From Hydractinia symbiolongicarpus (Eukaryota; Cnidaria; Hydrozoa; Anthoathecata; Hydractiniidae): a stretch of DNA of 64,000 bases. The DNA lies in NCBI RefSeq assembly GCF_029227915.1, contig NC_079887.1:18041650-18105649 (forward strand). The letters are read 5' to 3'. The notes under the pieces were generated by a model. The model worked only from the letters and a program-made list of their open reading frames with translations. It made no database searches and had not been told where the DNA came from. The position numbers were made by a program, and so were the translations under genes. This document shows, piece by piece, positions 1 to 11,113 of the stretch (position 1 is the stretch's first letter; each line of letters opens with the position of its first letter).

Positions 1-1717
1 TGACAGTGAAAGGATTAGACCAATGGTAACCTGCACAGGCACGTGAAATCACGTGATTTACGTGTAAGGCCTTTATTTGGTGTCAAAAGGCCATATTACA
101 GTCTTTAGAGGCCTGTGCGCGTAGTTCACTGTGTTTTATAGACATGGCACAATGGAAAACGACTTGGTACGTCGTAGTCTATTGATGGTGGAAGGGTTAG
201 ACCAATGGTAACCAGCGCAAGCACGTGGAACCACGTGATTTAAGTTAAAGGCCCTTACTAGCTGTCAAAAGGCCATTTTACGGTCTTTAGAGGTCTGTAA
301 GCGTAGTTGACGGTGTTATAAAGCCATGGCGCAATGGAAAACGACTTGGGAAGTCTTAGTCCATTGAGAGTGGAAAGATTAGACCAATGGTAACCTGCGC
401 AGGCACGTGAAACCACGTGATTTACGTGTAAGGCTCTTATTAGGCATCAAAATGCCATATTACGGCGTTTAGAGGCCTGTGCGCGTAGTTCATTGCGTTT
501 TAAAGACATGGCGCAATGGATAACGATTTGGGACGTCGTAGTCTATAGAGAGTGGCAAGGTTAGACCAATGGTAACCTGCGCAGGCACGTGAAACCACGT
601 GATTAACGTGTAAGGCCTTTATTAGGTGCCAAAAGGCCATATTACAGTCTTTAGAGGCCTGTGCGCGTAGTTCACTGTGTTTTAAAGACAAGGCGCAATG
701 GAAAACGATTTGGGACGTCGTAGTCTATAGAGAGTGGCAAGGTTAGACCAATGGTAACCCGCGCAGGCACGTGAAACCACGTGATTTACGTGTAAGGCCT
801 TTATTAGGTGTCAAAAGGCATATTACGGCCTTCAGAGGCCTGTAAGAGTAGTTGACGGTGTTATAAAGCCATGGCGCAATGGAAAACGACTTGGGAAGAC
901 TTAGTCCATTGAGAGTGGAAGGATTAGACCATTGTTAAACAGCGCAGGCATGTGGAACCACGTGCTTTACGTGTAAGGCCTTTATTAGACATCAAAAGGC
1001 CATATTACAGTGTTTAGAGGCCTGTAAGCGTAGTTGACTTTGTTTTAAAGACATGACGCAGTGGAAAACGATTTGGGACTTCGTAGTGCGTTGAGAGTGT
1101 AAGGATTAGACCAATGGTAAAATGCGCAGGCACGTGAAACCACGTGATTTACGTGTAAGGCTTTTGTTAAGTGTCAAAAGGCATATTACGGCCTTCAGAG
1201 GCCTGTAAGAGTAGTTGACGGTGTTATTAAGGCTAGGCGCAATGGAAAACGACTTGGTACGTCGTAGTCTATTGATGGTGGAAGGATTAGACCAATGGTA
1301 ACCAGCGCAAGCACGTGGAACCACGTGATTTAAGTTAAAGGCCCTTACTAGCTGTCAAAAGGCCATTTTACGGTCTTTAGAGGTCTGTAAGCGTAGTTGA
1401 CGGTGTTATAAGCCCATGGCGCAATGGAAAACGACTTGGGAAGTCTTAGTCCATTGAGAGTGGAAGGATTAGACCATTGTTAAACAGCGCAGGCACGTGA
1501 AACCACGTGCTTTACGTGTAAGGCCTTTATTAGACATCAAAAGGCCATATTACAGTGTTTAGAGGCCTGTAAGCGTAGTTGACTGTGTTTTAAAGACATG
1601 ACGCAGTGGAAAACAACTTGGGACGTCGTAGTCCATTGACAGTGAAAGGATTAGACCAATGGTAACCTGCGAAGGCACGTGAAACCACGAGATTTACGTG
1701 TAAGGCCTTTATTAGGT
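1..1717 (+). repeat. Diverged satellite monomers at left edge
   Basis: About nine and a half monomers that are not part of the tandem HOR to their right. Two segments have close relatives far downstream. About 380-850 matches about 27,341-27,811 (offset 26,961). About 1,106-1,700 matches 26,249-26,843 (offset 25,143), including a rare AAGGCTAGGC variant at about 1,229 and 26,372 and a GATGGTGG variant just after it. These look like an older or less homogenised layer. The age statement is inference. Confidence 0.8.
614..638 (+). other. GGCCTTT...AAAGGCC hairpin (representative)
   Basis: Perfect 7-bp arms with an 11-base loop, found in the GGCCTTTATTAG monomers. In the CTCTTTTTAG class the same place holds GGCAT-CAAA-ATGCC (2,443-2,456). 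In the 181-bp class an adjacent GGCCT-TCAG-AGGCC appears (6,086-6,099). Confidence 0.6.
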
Positions 1718-3130
1718 GTCAAAAGGCCATATTACAGTCTTTAGAGGCCTGTGCGGGTAGTTGACTGTGTTTTAAAGACTTGGCGCAATGGAAAAAGACT
1801 TGGGACGTCGTAGTCTAATGAGAGTTGAAGGACTAGACCAATGGTAACCTACGCAGGCACGTGGAATTACGTGATTTATGTGTAAGGCCTTTATTAGGCA
1901 GCAAAAGGCCATATTACAGCGTTTAGAGGCCTGTAAGCGTAGTTGACTGTGTTTTAAAGACATGACGCAATGGAAAACAATTTGGGACGTCGTAGTCTAT
2001 AGAGAGTGGAAAGATTAGACCAATGGTAACCTGCGCAGGCACGTGAAACCACGTGATTTACGTGTAAGGCTCTTTTTAGGCATCAAAATGCCATTTTACG
2101 GTCTTTAGAGGTCTGTAAGCGTAGTTGACGGTGTTATAAAGCCACGGCGCAATGGAAAACGACTTAGGAAGTCTTAGTCCATTGAGAGTGGAAGGATTAG
2201 ACCATTGTTAAACAGCGTAGGCATGTGGAACCACGTGCTTTACGTGTAAGGCCTTTATTAGGCATCAAAAGGCCACATTACAGTGTTTAGAGCCCTGTAA
2301 GCGTAGTTGACTATGTTTTAAAGACATGACGCAGTGGAAAACAACTTGGGACGTCGTAGTGCATTGACAGTGAAAGGATTAGACCAATGGTAACCTGCGC
2401 AGGCACGTGAAACCACGTGATTTACGTGTAAGGCTCTTTTTAGGCATCAAAATGCCATATTACGGCATTTAGAGGCCTGTGCGCGTAGTTTATTGTGTTT
2501 TAAAGACATGGCGCAATGGATAACGATTTGGGACGTCGTAGTCTATAGAGAGTGGCAAGGTTAGACCAATGGTAACCTGCACAGGCACGTGAAACAACGT
2601 GATTTACGTGTAAGGCCTTTATTAGGTGTCAAAAGGCCATATTACAGTCTTTAGAGGCCTGTGCGCGTAGTTCACTGTGTTTTAAAGACATGGCGCAATG
2701 GAAAACGATTTGGGACGACGTAGTCTATAGAGAGTGGCAAGGTTAGACCAATGGTAACCTGCACAGGCACGTGAAACCACGTGATTTACGTGTAAGGCTT
2801 TTATTAGGTGTCAAAAGGCATATTACGGCCTTCAGAGGTCTGTAAGAGTAGTTGACGGTGTTATTAAGCCTAGGCGCAATGGAAAACGACTTGGGAAGTC
2901 GTAGTCCATTGAGAGTGGAGGGATTAGACGAATGGTAAACAGCGCAGGCACGTGGAACCACGTGCTTTACGTGTAAGGATTTATTAGACATCAAAAAGCC
3001 ATATTACAGTGTTTAGAGGCCTGTGCGCGTAGTTGACTGTGTTTTAAAGACATGACGCAGTGGAAAACGATTTGGGACGTCGTAGTGCGTTGAGAGTGTA
3101 AGGATTAGACCAATGGTAACATGCGCAGGC

Positions 3131-3154
3131 ACGTGAAACCACGTGATTTACGTG
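3131..3154 (+). other. Phased ACGTG triplet (representative)
   Basis: ACGTG starts at 3,131, 3,141 and 3,150, so three copies lie about one helical turn apart. The first two are CACGTG palindromes (E-box or G-box core). The block is present in most monomers. It could bind bHLH- or bZIP-type proteins, but nothing here proves any binding. Confidence 0.6.
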
Positions 3155-3309
3155 TAAGGCTTTTATTAAGTGTCAAAAGGCATATTACTGCCTTCAGAGG
3201 CCTGTAAGAGTAGTTGACGGTGTTATTAAGCCTAGGCGCAATGGAAAACGACTTGGGAAGTCGTAGTCCATTGAGAGTGGAGGGATTAGACGAATGGTAA
3301 ACAGCGCAG

Positions 3310-3327
3310 GCACGTGGAACCACGTGC
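3310..3327 (+). other. GCACGTGG-AA-CCACGTGC inverted repeat (representative)
   Basis: Perfect 8-bp arms around a two-base centre, seen in the GACGCAGTGG-class monomers. Other classes shorten it: CACGTG-AAAC-CACGTG keeps 6-bp arms, and CACGTGGAATTACGTG breaks it. Confidence 0.65.
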
Positions 3328-3715
3328 TTTACGTGTAAGGATTTTATTAGACATCAAAAAGCCATATTACAGTGTTTAGAGGCCTGTGCGCGTAGTTGAC
3401 TGTGTTTTAAAGACATGACGCAGTGGAAAACAATTTGGGACTTCGTAGTGCGTTGAGAGTTTAAGGATTAGACCAATGGTAACATGCGCAGGCACGTGAA
3501 ACCACGTGATTTACGTGTAAGGCTTTTATTAAGTGTCAAAAGGCATATTACTGCCTTCAGAGGCCTGTAAGAGTAGTTGACGGTGTTATTAAGCCTAGGC
3601 GCAATGGAAAACGACTTGGAAAGTCGTAGTCCATTGAGAGTGGAGGGATTAGACGAATGGTAAACAGCGCAGGCACGTGGAACCACGTGCTTTAAGTGAA
3701 AGGCCCTTACTAGCT

Positions 3716-5066
3716 GTCAAAAGGCCATATTACAGTCTTTAGAGGCCTGTGCGGGTAGTTGACTGTGTTTTAAAGACTTGGCGCAATGGAAAAAGACTTG
3801 GGACGTCGTAGTCTAATGAGAGTTGAAGGACTAGACCAATGGTAACCTACGCAGGCACGTGGAATTACGTGATTTATGTGTAAGGCCTTTATTAGGCAGC
3901 AAAAGGCCATATTACAGCGTTTAGAGGCCTGTAAGCGTAGTTGACTGTGTTTTAAAGACATGACGCAATGGAAAACAATTTGGGACGTCGTAGTCTATAG
4001 AGAGTGGAAAGATTAGACCAATGGTAACCTGCGCAGGCACGTGAAACCACGTGATTTACGTGTAAGGCTCTTTTTAGGCATCAAAATGCCATTTTACGGT
4101 CTTTAGAGGTCTGTAAGCGTAGTTGACGGTGTTATAAAGCCACGGCGCAATGGAAAACGACTTAGGAAGTCTTAGTCCATTGAGAGTGGAAGGATTAGAC
4201 CATTGTTAAACAGCGTAGGCATGTGGAACCACGTGCTTTACGTGTAAGGCCTTTATTAGGCATCAAAAGGCCACATTACAGTGTTTAGAGCCCTGTAAGC
4301 GTAGTTGACTATGTTTTAAAGACATGACGCAGTGGAAAACAACTTGGGACGTCGTAGTGCATTGACAGTGAAAGGATTAGACCAATGGTAACCTGCGCAG
4401 GCACGTGAAACCACGTGATTTACGTGTAAGGCTCTTTTTAGGCATCAAAATGCCATATTACGGCATTTAGAGGCCTGTGCGCGTAGTTTATTGTGTTTTA
4501 AAGACATGGCGCAATGGATAACGATTTGGGACGTCGTAGTCTATAGAGAGTGGCAAGGTTAGACCAATGGTAACCTGCACAGGCACGTGAAACAACGTGA
4601 TTTACGTGTAAGGCCTTTATTAGGTGTCAAAAGGCCATATTACAGTCTTTAGAGGCCTGTGCGCGTAGTTCACTGTGTTTTAAAGACATGGCGCAATGGA
4701 AAACGATTTGGGACGACGTAGTCTATAGAGAGTGGCAAGGTTAGACCAATGGTAACCTGCACAGGCACGTGAAACCACGTGATTTACGTGTAAGGCTTTT
4801 ATTAGGTGTCAAAAGGCATATTACGGCCTTCAGAGGTCTGTAAGAGTAGTTGACGGTGTTATTAAGCCTAGGCGCAATGGAAAACGACTTGGGAAGTCGT
4901 AGTCCATTGAGAGTGGAGGGATTAGACGAATGGTAAACAGCGCAGGCACGTGGAACCACGTGCTTTACGTGTAAGGATTTATTAGACATCAAAAAGCCAT
5001 ATTACAGTGTTTAGAGGCCTGTGCGCGTAGTTGACTGTGTTTTAAAGACATGACGCAGTGGAAAAC
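3716..5066 (+). repeat. 1,998-bp HOR, copy 2, cut short by two monomers
   Basis: Matches 1,718-3,068 at an offset of 1,998. Between about 4,980 and 5,066 the offset changes to 1,635, because GAAAACAATTTGGGACTTCG at 5,061 matches 3,426 and not 3,063. The copy has therefore lost 363 bp, one two-monomer dimer, compared with copy 1. Confidence 0.85.
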
Positions 5067-5650
5067 AATTTGGGACTTCGTAGTGCGTTGAGAGTTTAAG
5101 GATTAGACCAATGGTAACATGCGCAGGCACGTGAAACCACGTGATTTACGTGTAAGGCTTTTATTAAGTGTCAAAAGGCATATTACTGCCTTCAGAGGCC
5201 TGTAAGAGTAGTTGACGGTGTTATTAAGCCTAGGCGCAATGGAAAACGACTTGGAAATTCGTAGTCCATTGAGAGTGGAGGGATTAGACGAATGGTAAAC
5301 AGCGCAGGCACGTGGAACCACGTGCTTTAAGTGAAAGGCCCTTACTAGCTGTCAAAAGGCCATTTTACGGTCTTTAGAGGTCTGTAAGCGTAGTTGACGG
5401 TGTTATAAAGCCATGGCGCAATGGAGAACGACTTGGGAAGTCTTAGTCCATTGAGAGTGGAAAGATTAGACCATTGTTAAACAGCGCAGGCATGTGGAAC
5501 CACGTGCTTTACGTGTAAGGCCTTTATTAGGCATCAAAAGGCCATATTACAGTGTTTAGAGGCCTGTAAGCGTAGTTGACTGTGTTTTAAAGACATGAAG
5601 CAGTGGAAAACGATTTGGGACGTCGTAGTCCATTGACAGTGAAAGGATTA

Positions 5651-5822
5651 CACCAATGGTAACCTGCGAAGGCACGTGGAACCACGTGAAGGCTTTTATT
5701 AAGCATCAAAAGGCCATATTACAGTCTTTACAGGCCTGTGCGCGTAGTTGACTGTGTTTTAAAGACTTGGCGCAATGGAAAAAGACTTGGTACGTCGTAG
5801 TCTAATGAGAGTTGAAGGACTA
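5651..5822 (+). repeat. 172-bp monomer with 10-bp deletion
   Basis: Reads CCACGTGAAGGCTTTT where full-length relatives near 26,830 and 28,463 have ten more bases (ATTTACGTAC) after CCACGTG. The loss removes the third ACGT motif. First of nine copies. Confidence 0.9.
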
Positions 5823-6367
5823 GACCAATGATAACCTGCGCAGGCACGTGGAACTACGTGATTTATGTGTAAGGCCTTTATTAGGCAGCAAAAGGCCATA
5901 TTACAGCGTTTAGAGGCCTGTAAGCGTAGTTGACTGTGTTTTAAAGACATGACGCAATAGAAAACAACTTAGGACGTCGTAGTCTATAGAGAGTGGAAAG
6001 ATTAGACCAATGGTAACCTGCGCAGGAACGTGAAACCACGTGATTTACGTGTAAGGCCTTTATTAGGTGTCAAAAGGCATATTACGGCCTTCAGAGGCCT
6101 GTAAGAGTAGTTGACGGTGTTATTAAGCCTAGGCGCAATGGAAAACGACTTGGGAAGTCGTAGTCTATTGAGAGTGGAGGGATTAGACCAATGATAAACA
6201 GCGCAGGCACGTGGAACCACGTGCTTTACGTGTAAGGTCTTTATTAGGCATCAAAAAGCCATATTACAGTGTTTAGAGGCCTGTGCGCGTAGTTGACTGT
6301 GTTTTAAAGACATGACGCAGTGGAAAACGATTTGGGACTTCGTAGTGCATTGAGAGTGTAAGGATTA

Positions 6368-6473
6368 GACCAATGGTAACTTGCGCAGGCGCGTGAAACA
6401 ACCTGTGCTTTAAGGACTTGGCGCAATGGAAAAAGACTTGGGACGTCGTAGTCTAATGAGAGTTGAAGGACTA
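6368..6473 (+). repeat. 106-bp truncated monomer
   Basis: The monomer reads GGCGCGTGAAACAACCTGTG and goes straight into CTTTAAGGACTTGG. About 76 bp are missing between the second ACGTG motif and the TTTAAA stretch. It is the first of 19 copies, always followed by a GGAAAAAGAC-class right half. It has a private TTTAAGGAC change. Confidence 0.92.
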
Positions 6474-7440
6474 GATCAATGGTAACCTGCACAGGCACGT
6501 GGAACTACGTGATTTATGTGTAAGGCATTTATTAGGCAGCAAAAGGCTATATTACAGCGTTTAGAGGCCTGTAAGCGTAGTTGACTTTGTTTTAAAGACA
6601 TGACGCAATGGAAAACAACTTGGGACGTCGTAGTCTATAGAGAGTGGAAAGATTAGACCATTGTTAAACAGCGCAGGCACGTGAAACCACGTGATTTACG
6701 TGTAAGGCTCTTTTTAGTCATCAAAATGCCATATTACGGCGTTTAGAGGCCTGTGCGCGTAGTTCACTGTATTTTAAAGACATGGCGCAATGGATAACGA
6801 TTTGGGAAGTCGTAGTCTATAGAGAGTGGCAAGGTTAGACAAATGGTAACCTGCGCAGGCACGTGAGTCCACGTGATTTACGTGTAAGGCCTTTATTAGG
6901 TGTCAAAAGGCCATATTACAATCTTTACAGGCCTGTGTGGGTAGTTGACTGTGTTTTAAAGACTTGGCGCAATGGAAAAAGACTTGGGACGTCGTAGTCT
7001 AATGAGAGTTGAAGGACTAGACCAATGATAACCTACGCAGGCACGTGGAATTACGTGATTCAAGTGTAAGGCCTTTATTAGGCAGCAAAAGGCCATATTA
7101 CAGCGTTTAGAGGCCTGTAAGCGTAGTTGACTGTGTTTTAAAGACATGACGCAATGGAAAACAATTTGGGACGTCGTAGTCTATAGAGAGTGGAAAGATT
7201 GGACCAATGGTAACATGCGCAGGCACGTGAAACCTCGTGATTTACGTGTAAGGCTCTTTTTAGGCATCAAAATGCCATTTTACGGTCTTTAGAGGTCTGT
7301 AAGCGTAGTTGACGGTGTTATAAAGCCATGGAGCAATGGAAAACGACTTGGGAAGTCTTAGTCCATTGAGAGTGGAAGGATTAGACCATTGTTAAACAGC
7401 GCAGGCATGTGGAACCACTGCTTTACGTGTAAGGCCTTTA

Positions 7441-7804
7441 TTAGGCATCAAAAGGCCATATTACAGTGCTTAGATGCCTGTAAGCGTAGTTGACTGTGTT
7501 TTAAAGACATGACGCAGTGGAAAACAACTTGGGACGTCGTAATCCATTGACAGTGAAAGGATTAGACCAATGGTAACCTGCGAAGGCACGTGGAATTACG
7601 TGATTTATGTGTAAGGCCTTTATTAGGCATCAAAAGGCCATATTACAGTGCTTAGATGCCTGTAAGCGTAGTTGACTGTGTTTTAAAGACATGACGCAGT
7701 GGAAAACAACTTGGGACGTCGTAATCCATTGACAATGAAAGGATTAGACCAATGGTAACCTGCGAAGGCACGTGGAATTACGTGATTTATGTGTAAGGCC
7801 TTTA
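7441..7804 (+). repeat. Near-perfect duplication of one monomer
   Basis: The stretch from 7,441 (TTAGGCATCAAAAGGCC, then TGCTTAGATGCC) is repeated at 7,623, exactly 182 bp later. I saw one difference, GACAGTG against GACAATG near 7,734. The pair recurs at about 15,816-16,180. Related segments near 19,910, 33,440 and 35,180 carry only one copy. Confidence 0.8.
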
Positions 7805-10290
7805 TTAGGCAGCAAAAGGCCATATTACAGCGTTTAGAGGCCTGTAAGCGTAGTTGACAGTGTTTTAAAGACATGACGCAATGGAAAACAATTTGGGACG
7901 TCGTAGTCTATAGAGAGTGGAAAGATTAGACCAATGGTAACCTGCACAGGCACGTGAAACCACGTGATTTACGTGTAAGGCCTTTATTAGGTGTCAAAAG
8001 GCCATATTACAGTCTTTAGAGGCCTGTGCGGGTAGTTGACTGTGTTTTAAAGACTTGGCGCAATGGAAAAAGACTTGGGACGTCGTAGTCTAATGAGAGT
8101 TGAAGGACTAGACCAATGGTAACCTACGCAGGCACGTGGAATTACGTGATTTATGTGTAAGTCCTTTATTAGGCAGCAAAAGGCCATATTACAGCGTTTA
8201 GAGGCCTGTAAGCGTAGTTGACTGTGTTTTAAAGACATGACGCAATGGAAAACAATTTGGGACGTCGTAGTCTATAGAGAGTGGAAAGATTAGACCAATG
8301 GTAACCTGCGCAGGCACGTGAAACCACGTGATTTACGTGTAAGGCTCTTTTTAGGCATCAAAATGCCATTTTACGGTCTTTAGAGGTCTGTAAGCGTAGT
8401 TGACGGTGTTATAAAACCACGGCGCAATGGAAAACGACTTAGGAAGTCTTAGTCCATTGAGAGTGGAAGGATTAGACCATTGTTAAACAGCGTAGGCATG
8501 TGGAACCACGTGCTTTACGTGTAAGGCCTTTATTAGGCATCAAAAGGCCACATTACAGTGTTTAGAGCCCTGTAAGCGTAGTTGACTATGTTTTAAAGAC
8601 ATGACGCAGTGGAAAACAACTTGGGACGTCGTAGTGCATTGACAGTGAAATGATTAGACCAATGGTAACCTGCGCAGGCACGTGAAACCACGTGATTTAC
8701 GTGTAAGGCTCTTTTTAGGCATCAAAATGCCATATTACGGCATTTAGAGGCCTGTGCGCGTAGTTTATTGTGTTTTAAAGACATGGCGCAATGGATAACG
8801 ATTTGGGACGTCGTAGTCTATAGAGAGTGGCAAGGTTACACCAATGGTAACCTGCACAGGCACGTGAAACAACGTGATTTACGTGTAAGGCCTTTATTAG
8901 GTGTCAAAAGGCCATATTACAGTCTTTAGAGGCCTGTGCGCGTAGTTCACTGTGTTTTAAAGACATGGCGCAATGGAAAACGATTTGGGACGACGTAGTC
9001 TATAGAGAGTGGCAAGGTTAGACCAATGGTAACCTGCACAGGCACGTGAAACCACGTGATTTACGTGTAAGGCTTTTATTAGGTGTCAAAAGGCATATTA
9101 CGGCCTTCAGAGGTCTGTAAGAGTAGTTGACGGTGTTATTAAGCCTAGGCGCAATGGAAAACGACTTGGGAAGTCGTAGTCCATTGAGAGTGGAGGGATT
9201 AGACGAATGGTAAACAGCGCAGGCACGTGGAACCACGTGCTTTACGTGTAAGGATTTATTAGACATCAAAAAGCCATATTACAGTGTTTAGAGGCCTGTG
9301 CGCGTAGTTGACTGTGTTTTAAAGACATGACGCAGTGGAAAACGATTTGGGACGTCGTAGTGCGTTGAGAGTGTAAGGATTAGACCAATGGTAACATGCG
9401 CAGGCACGTGAAACCACGTGATTTACGTGTAAGGCTTTTATTAAGTGTCAAAAGGCATATTACTGCCTTCAGAGGCCTGTAAGAGTAGTTGACGGTGTTA
9501 TTAAGCCTAGGCACAATGGAAAACGACTTGGGAAGTCGTAGTCCATTGAGAGTGGAGGGATTAGACGAATGGTAAACAGCGCAGGCACGTGGAACCACGT
9601 GCTTTACGTGTAAGGATTTTATTAGACATCAAAAAGCCATATTACAGTGTTTAGAGGCCTGTGCGCGTAGTTGACTGTGTTTTAAAGACATGACGCAGTG
9701 GAAAACAATTTGGGACTTCGTAGTGCGTTGAGAGTGTAAGGATTAGACCAATGGTAACATGCGCAGGCACGTGAAACCACGTGATTTACGTGTAAGGCTT
9801 TTATTAAGTGTCAAAAGGCATATTACTGCCTTCAGAGGCCTGTAAGAGTAGTTGACGGTGTTATTAAGCCTAGGCGCAATGGAAAACGACTTGGAAAGTC
9901 GTAGTCCATTGAGAGTGGAGGGATTAGACGAATGGTAAACAGCGCAGGCACGTGGAACCACGTGCTTTAAGTGAAAGGCCCTTACTAGCTGTCAAAAGGC
10001 CATTTTACGGTCTTTAGAGGTCTGTAAGCGTAGTTGACGGTGTTATAAAGCCATGGCGCAATGGAGAACGACTTGGGAAGTCTTAGTCCATTGAGAGTGG
10101 AAAGATTAGACCATTGTTAAACAGCGCAGGCATGTGGAACCACGTGCTTTACGTGTAAGGCCTTTATTAGGCATCAAAAGGCCATATTACAGTGTTTAGA
10201 GGCCTGTAAGCGTAGTTGACTGTGTTTTAAAGACATGAAGCAGTGGAAAACAACTTGGGACGTCGTAGTCCATTGACAGTGAAAGGATTA

Positions 10291-10462
10291 CACCAATGGT
10301 AACCTGCGAAGGCACGTGGAACCACGTGAAGGCTTTTATTAAGCATCAAAAGGCCATATTACAGTCTTTACAGGCCTGTGCGCGTAGTTGACTGTGTTTT
10401 AAAGACTTGGCGCAATGGAAAAAGACTTGGTACGTCGTAGTCTAATGAGAGTTGAAGGACTA
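10291..10462 (+). repeat. 172-bp monomer
   Basis: In 3,731-bp copy 1; same deletion scar. Confidence 0.9.
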
Positions 10463-11007
10463 GACCAATGATAACCTGCGCAGGCACGTGGAACTACGTG
10501 ATTTATGTGTAAGGCCTTTATTAGGCAGCAAAAGGCCATATTACAGCGTTTAGAGGCCTGTAAGCGTAGTTGACTGTGTTTTAAAGACATGACGCAATAG
10601 AAAACAACTTAGGACGTCGTAGTCTATAGAGAGTGGAAAGATTAGACCAATGGTAACCTGCGCAGGAACGTGAAACCACGTGATTTACGTGTAAGGCCTT
10701 TATTAGGTGTCAAAAGGCATATTACGGCCTTCAGAGGCCTGTAAGAGTAGTTGACGGTGTTATTAAGCCTAGGCGCAATGGAAAACGACTTGGGAAGTCG
10801 TAGTCCATTGAGAGTGGAGGGATTAGACCAATGATAAACAGCGCAGGCACGTGGAACCACGTGCTTTACGTGTAAGGTCTTTATTAGGCATCAAAAAGCC
10901 ATATTACAGTGTTTAGAGGACTGTGCGCGTAGTTGACTGTGTTTTAAAGACATGACGCAGTGGAAAACGATTTGGGACTTCGTAGTGCATTGAGAGTGTA
11001 AGGATTA

Positions 11008-11113
11008 GACCAATGGTAACTTGCGCAGGCGCGTGAAACAACCTGTGCTTTAAAGACTTGGCGCAATGGAAAAAGACTTGGGACGTCGTAGTCTAATGAG
11101 AGTTGAAGGACTA
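11008..11113 (+). repeat. 106-bp truncated monomer
   Basis: In 3,731-bp copy 1; scar reads CCTGTGCTTTAAAGAC. Confidence 0.92.

Larger units (their letters stand above)
2743..3690 (+). repeat. 363-bp dimer sub-repeat, tandem
   Basis: A 181-bp CCTAGG-class monomer alternates with a 182-bp GACGCAGTGG-class monomer. The resulting dimer starts at 2,743, 3,105 and 3,468 (steps 362 and 363). The short step comes from a 1-bp deletion in a T run (GGATTTATT against GGATTTTATT near 2,976). The same triplet recurs at 9,018/9,380/9,743 and 12,749/13,111/13,474, and shorter runs occur at 16,662/17,025, 20,585/20,948, 40,589/40,952 and elsewhere. Confidence 0.88.
1718..3715 (+). repeat. 1,998-bp HOR, copy 1 (11 monomers)
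   Basis: An 11-monomer unit that repeats at an offset of exactly 1,998 bp. Anchors at 1,772 and 2,743 recur at 3,770 and 4,741. The exchange point lies inside the shared stretch TGTCAAAAGGCCAT at 3,716-3,729. Left of it the monomer is of the CTTACTAGCTG type; right of it, it continues like 1,731 onward. Confidence 0.9.
5067..7904 (+). repeat. Linking satellite segment
   Basis: Monomers between the 1,998-bp and 3,731-bp HORs. About 5,103-6,990 is repeated at an offset of 4,640 (anchors 5,759/10,399, 6,002/10,642, 6,304/10,944). Part is seen again after 14,130. It contains the first 172-bp and the first 106-bp variant monomers, and a one-monomer tandem duplication at about 7,441-7,804. Confidence 0.85.

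Noticed and set aside
6560-6620. GACATGACGCAATGG as a C/EBP-ATF composite site
   Set aside because: TGACGCAAT resembles such sites, but one monomer class carrying it and others with GGCGCAATGG or GACGCAGTGG give no sign of selection for it.
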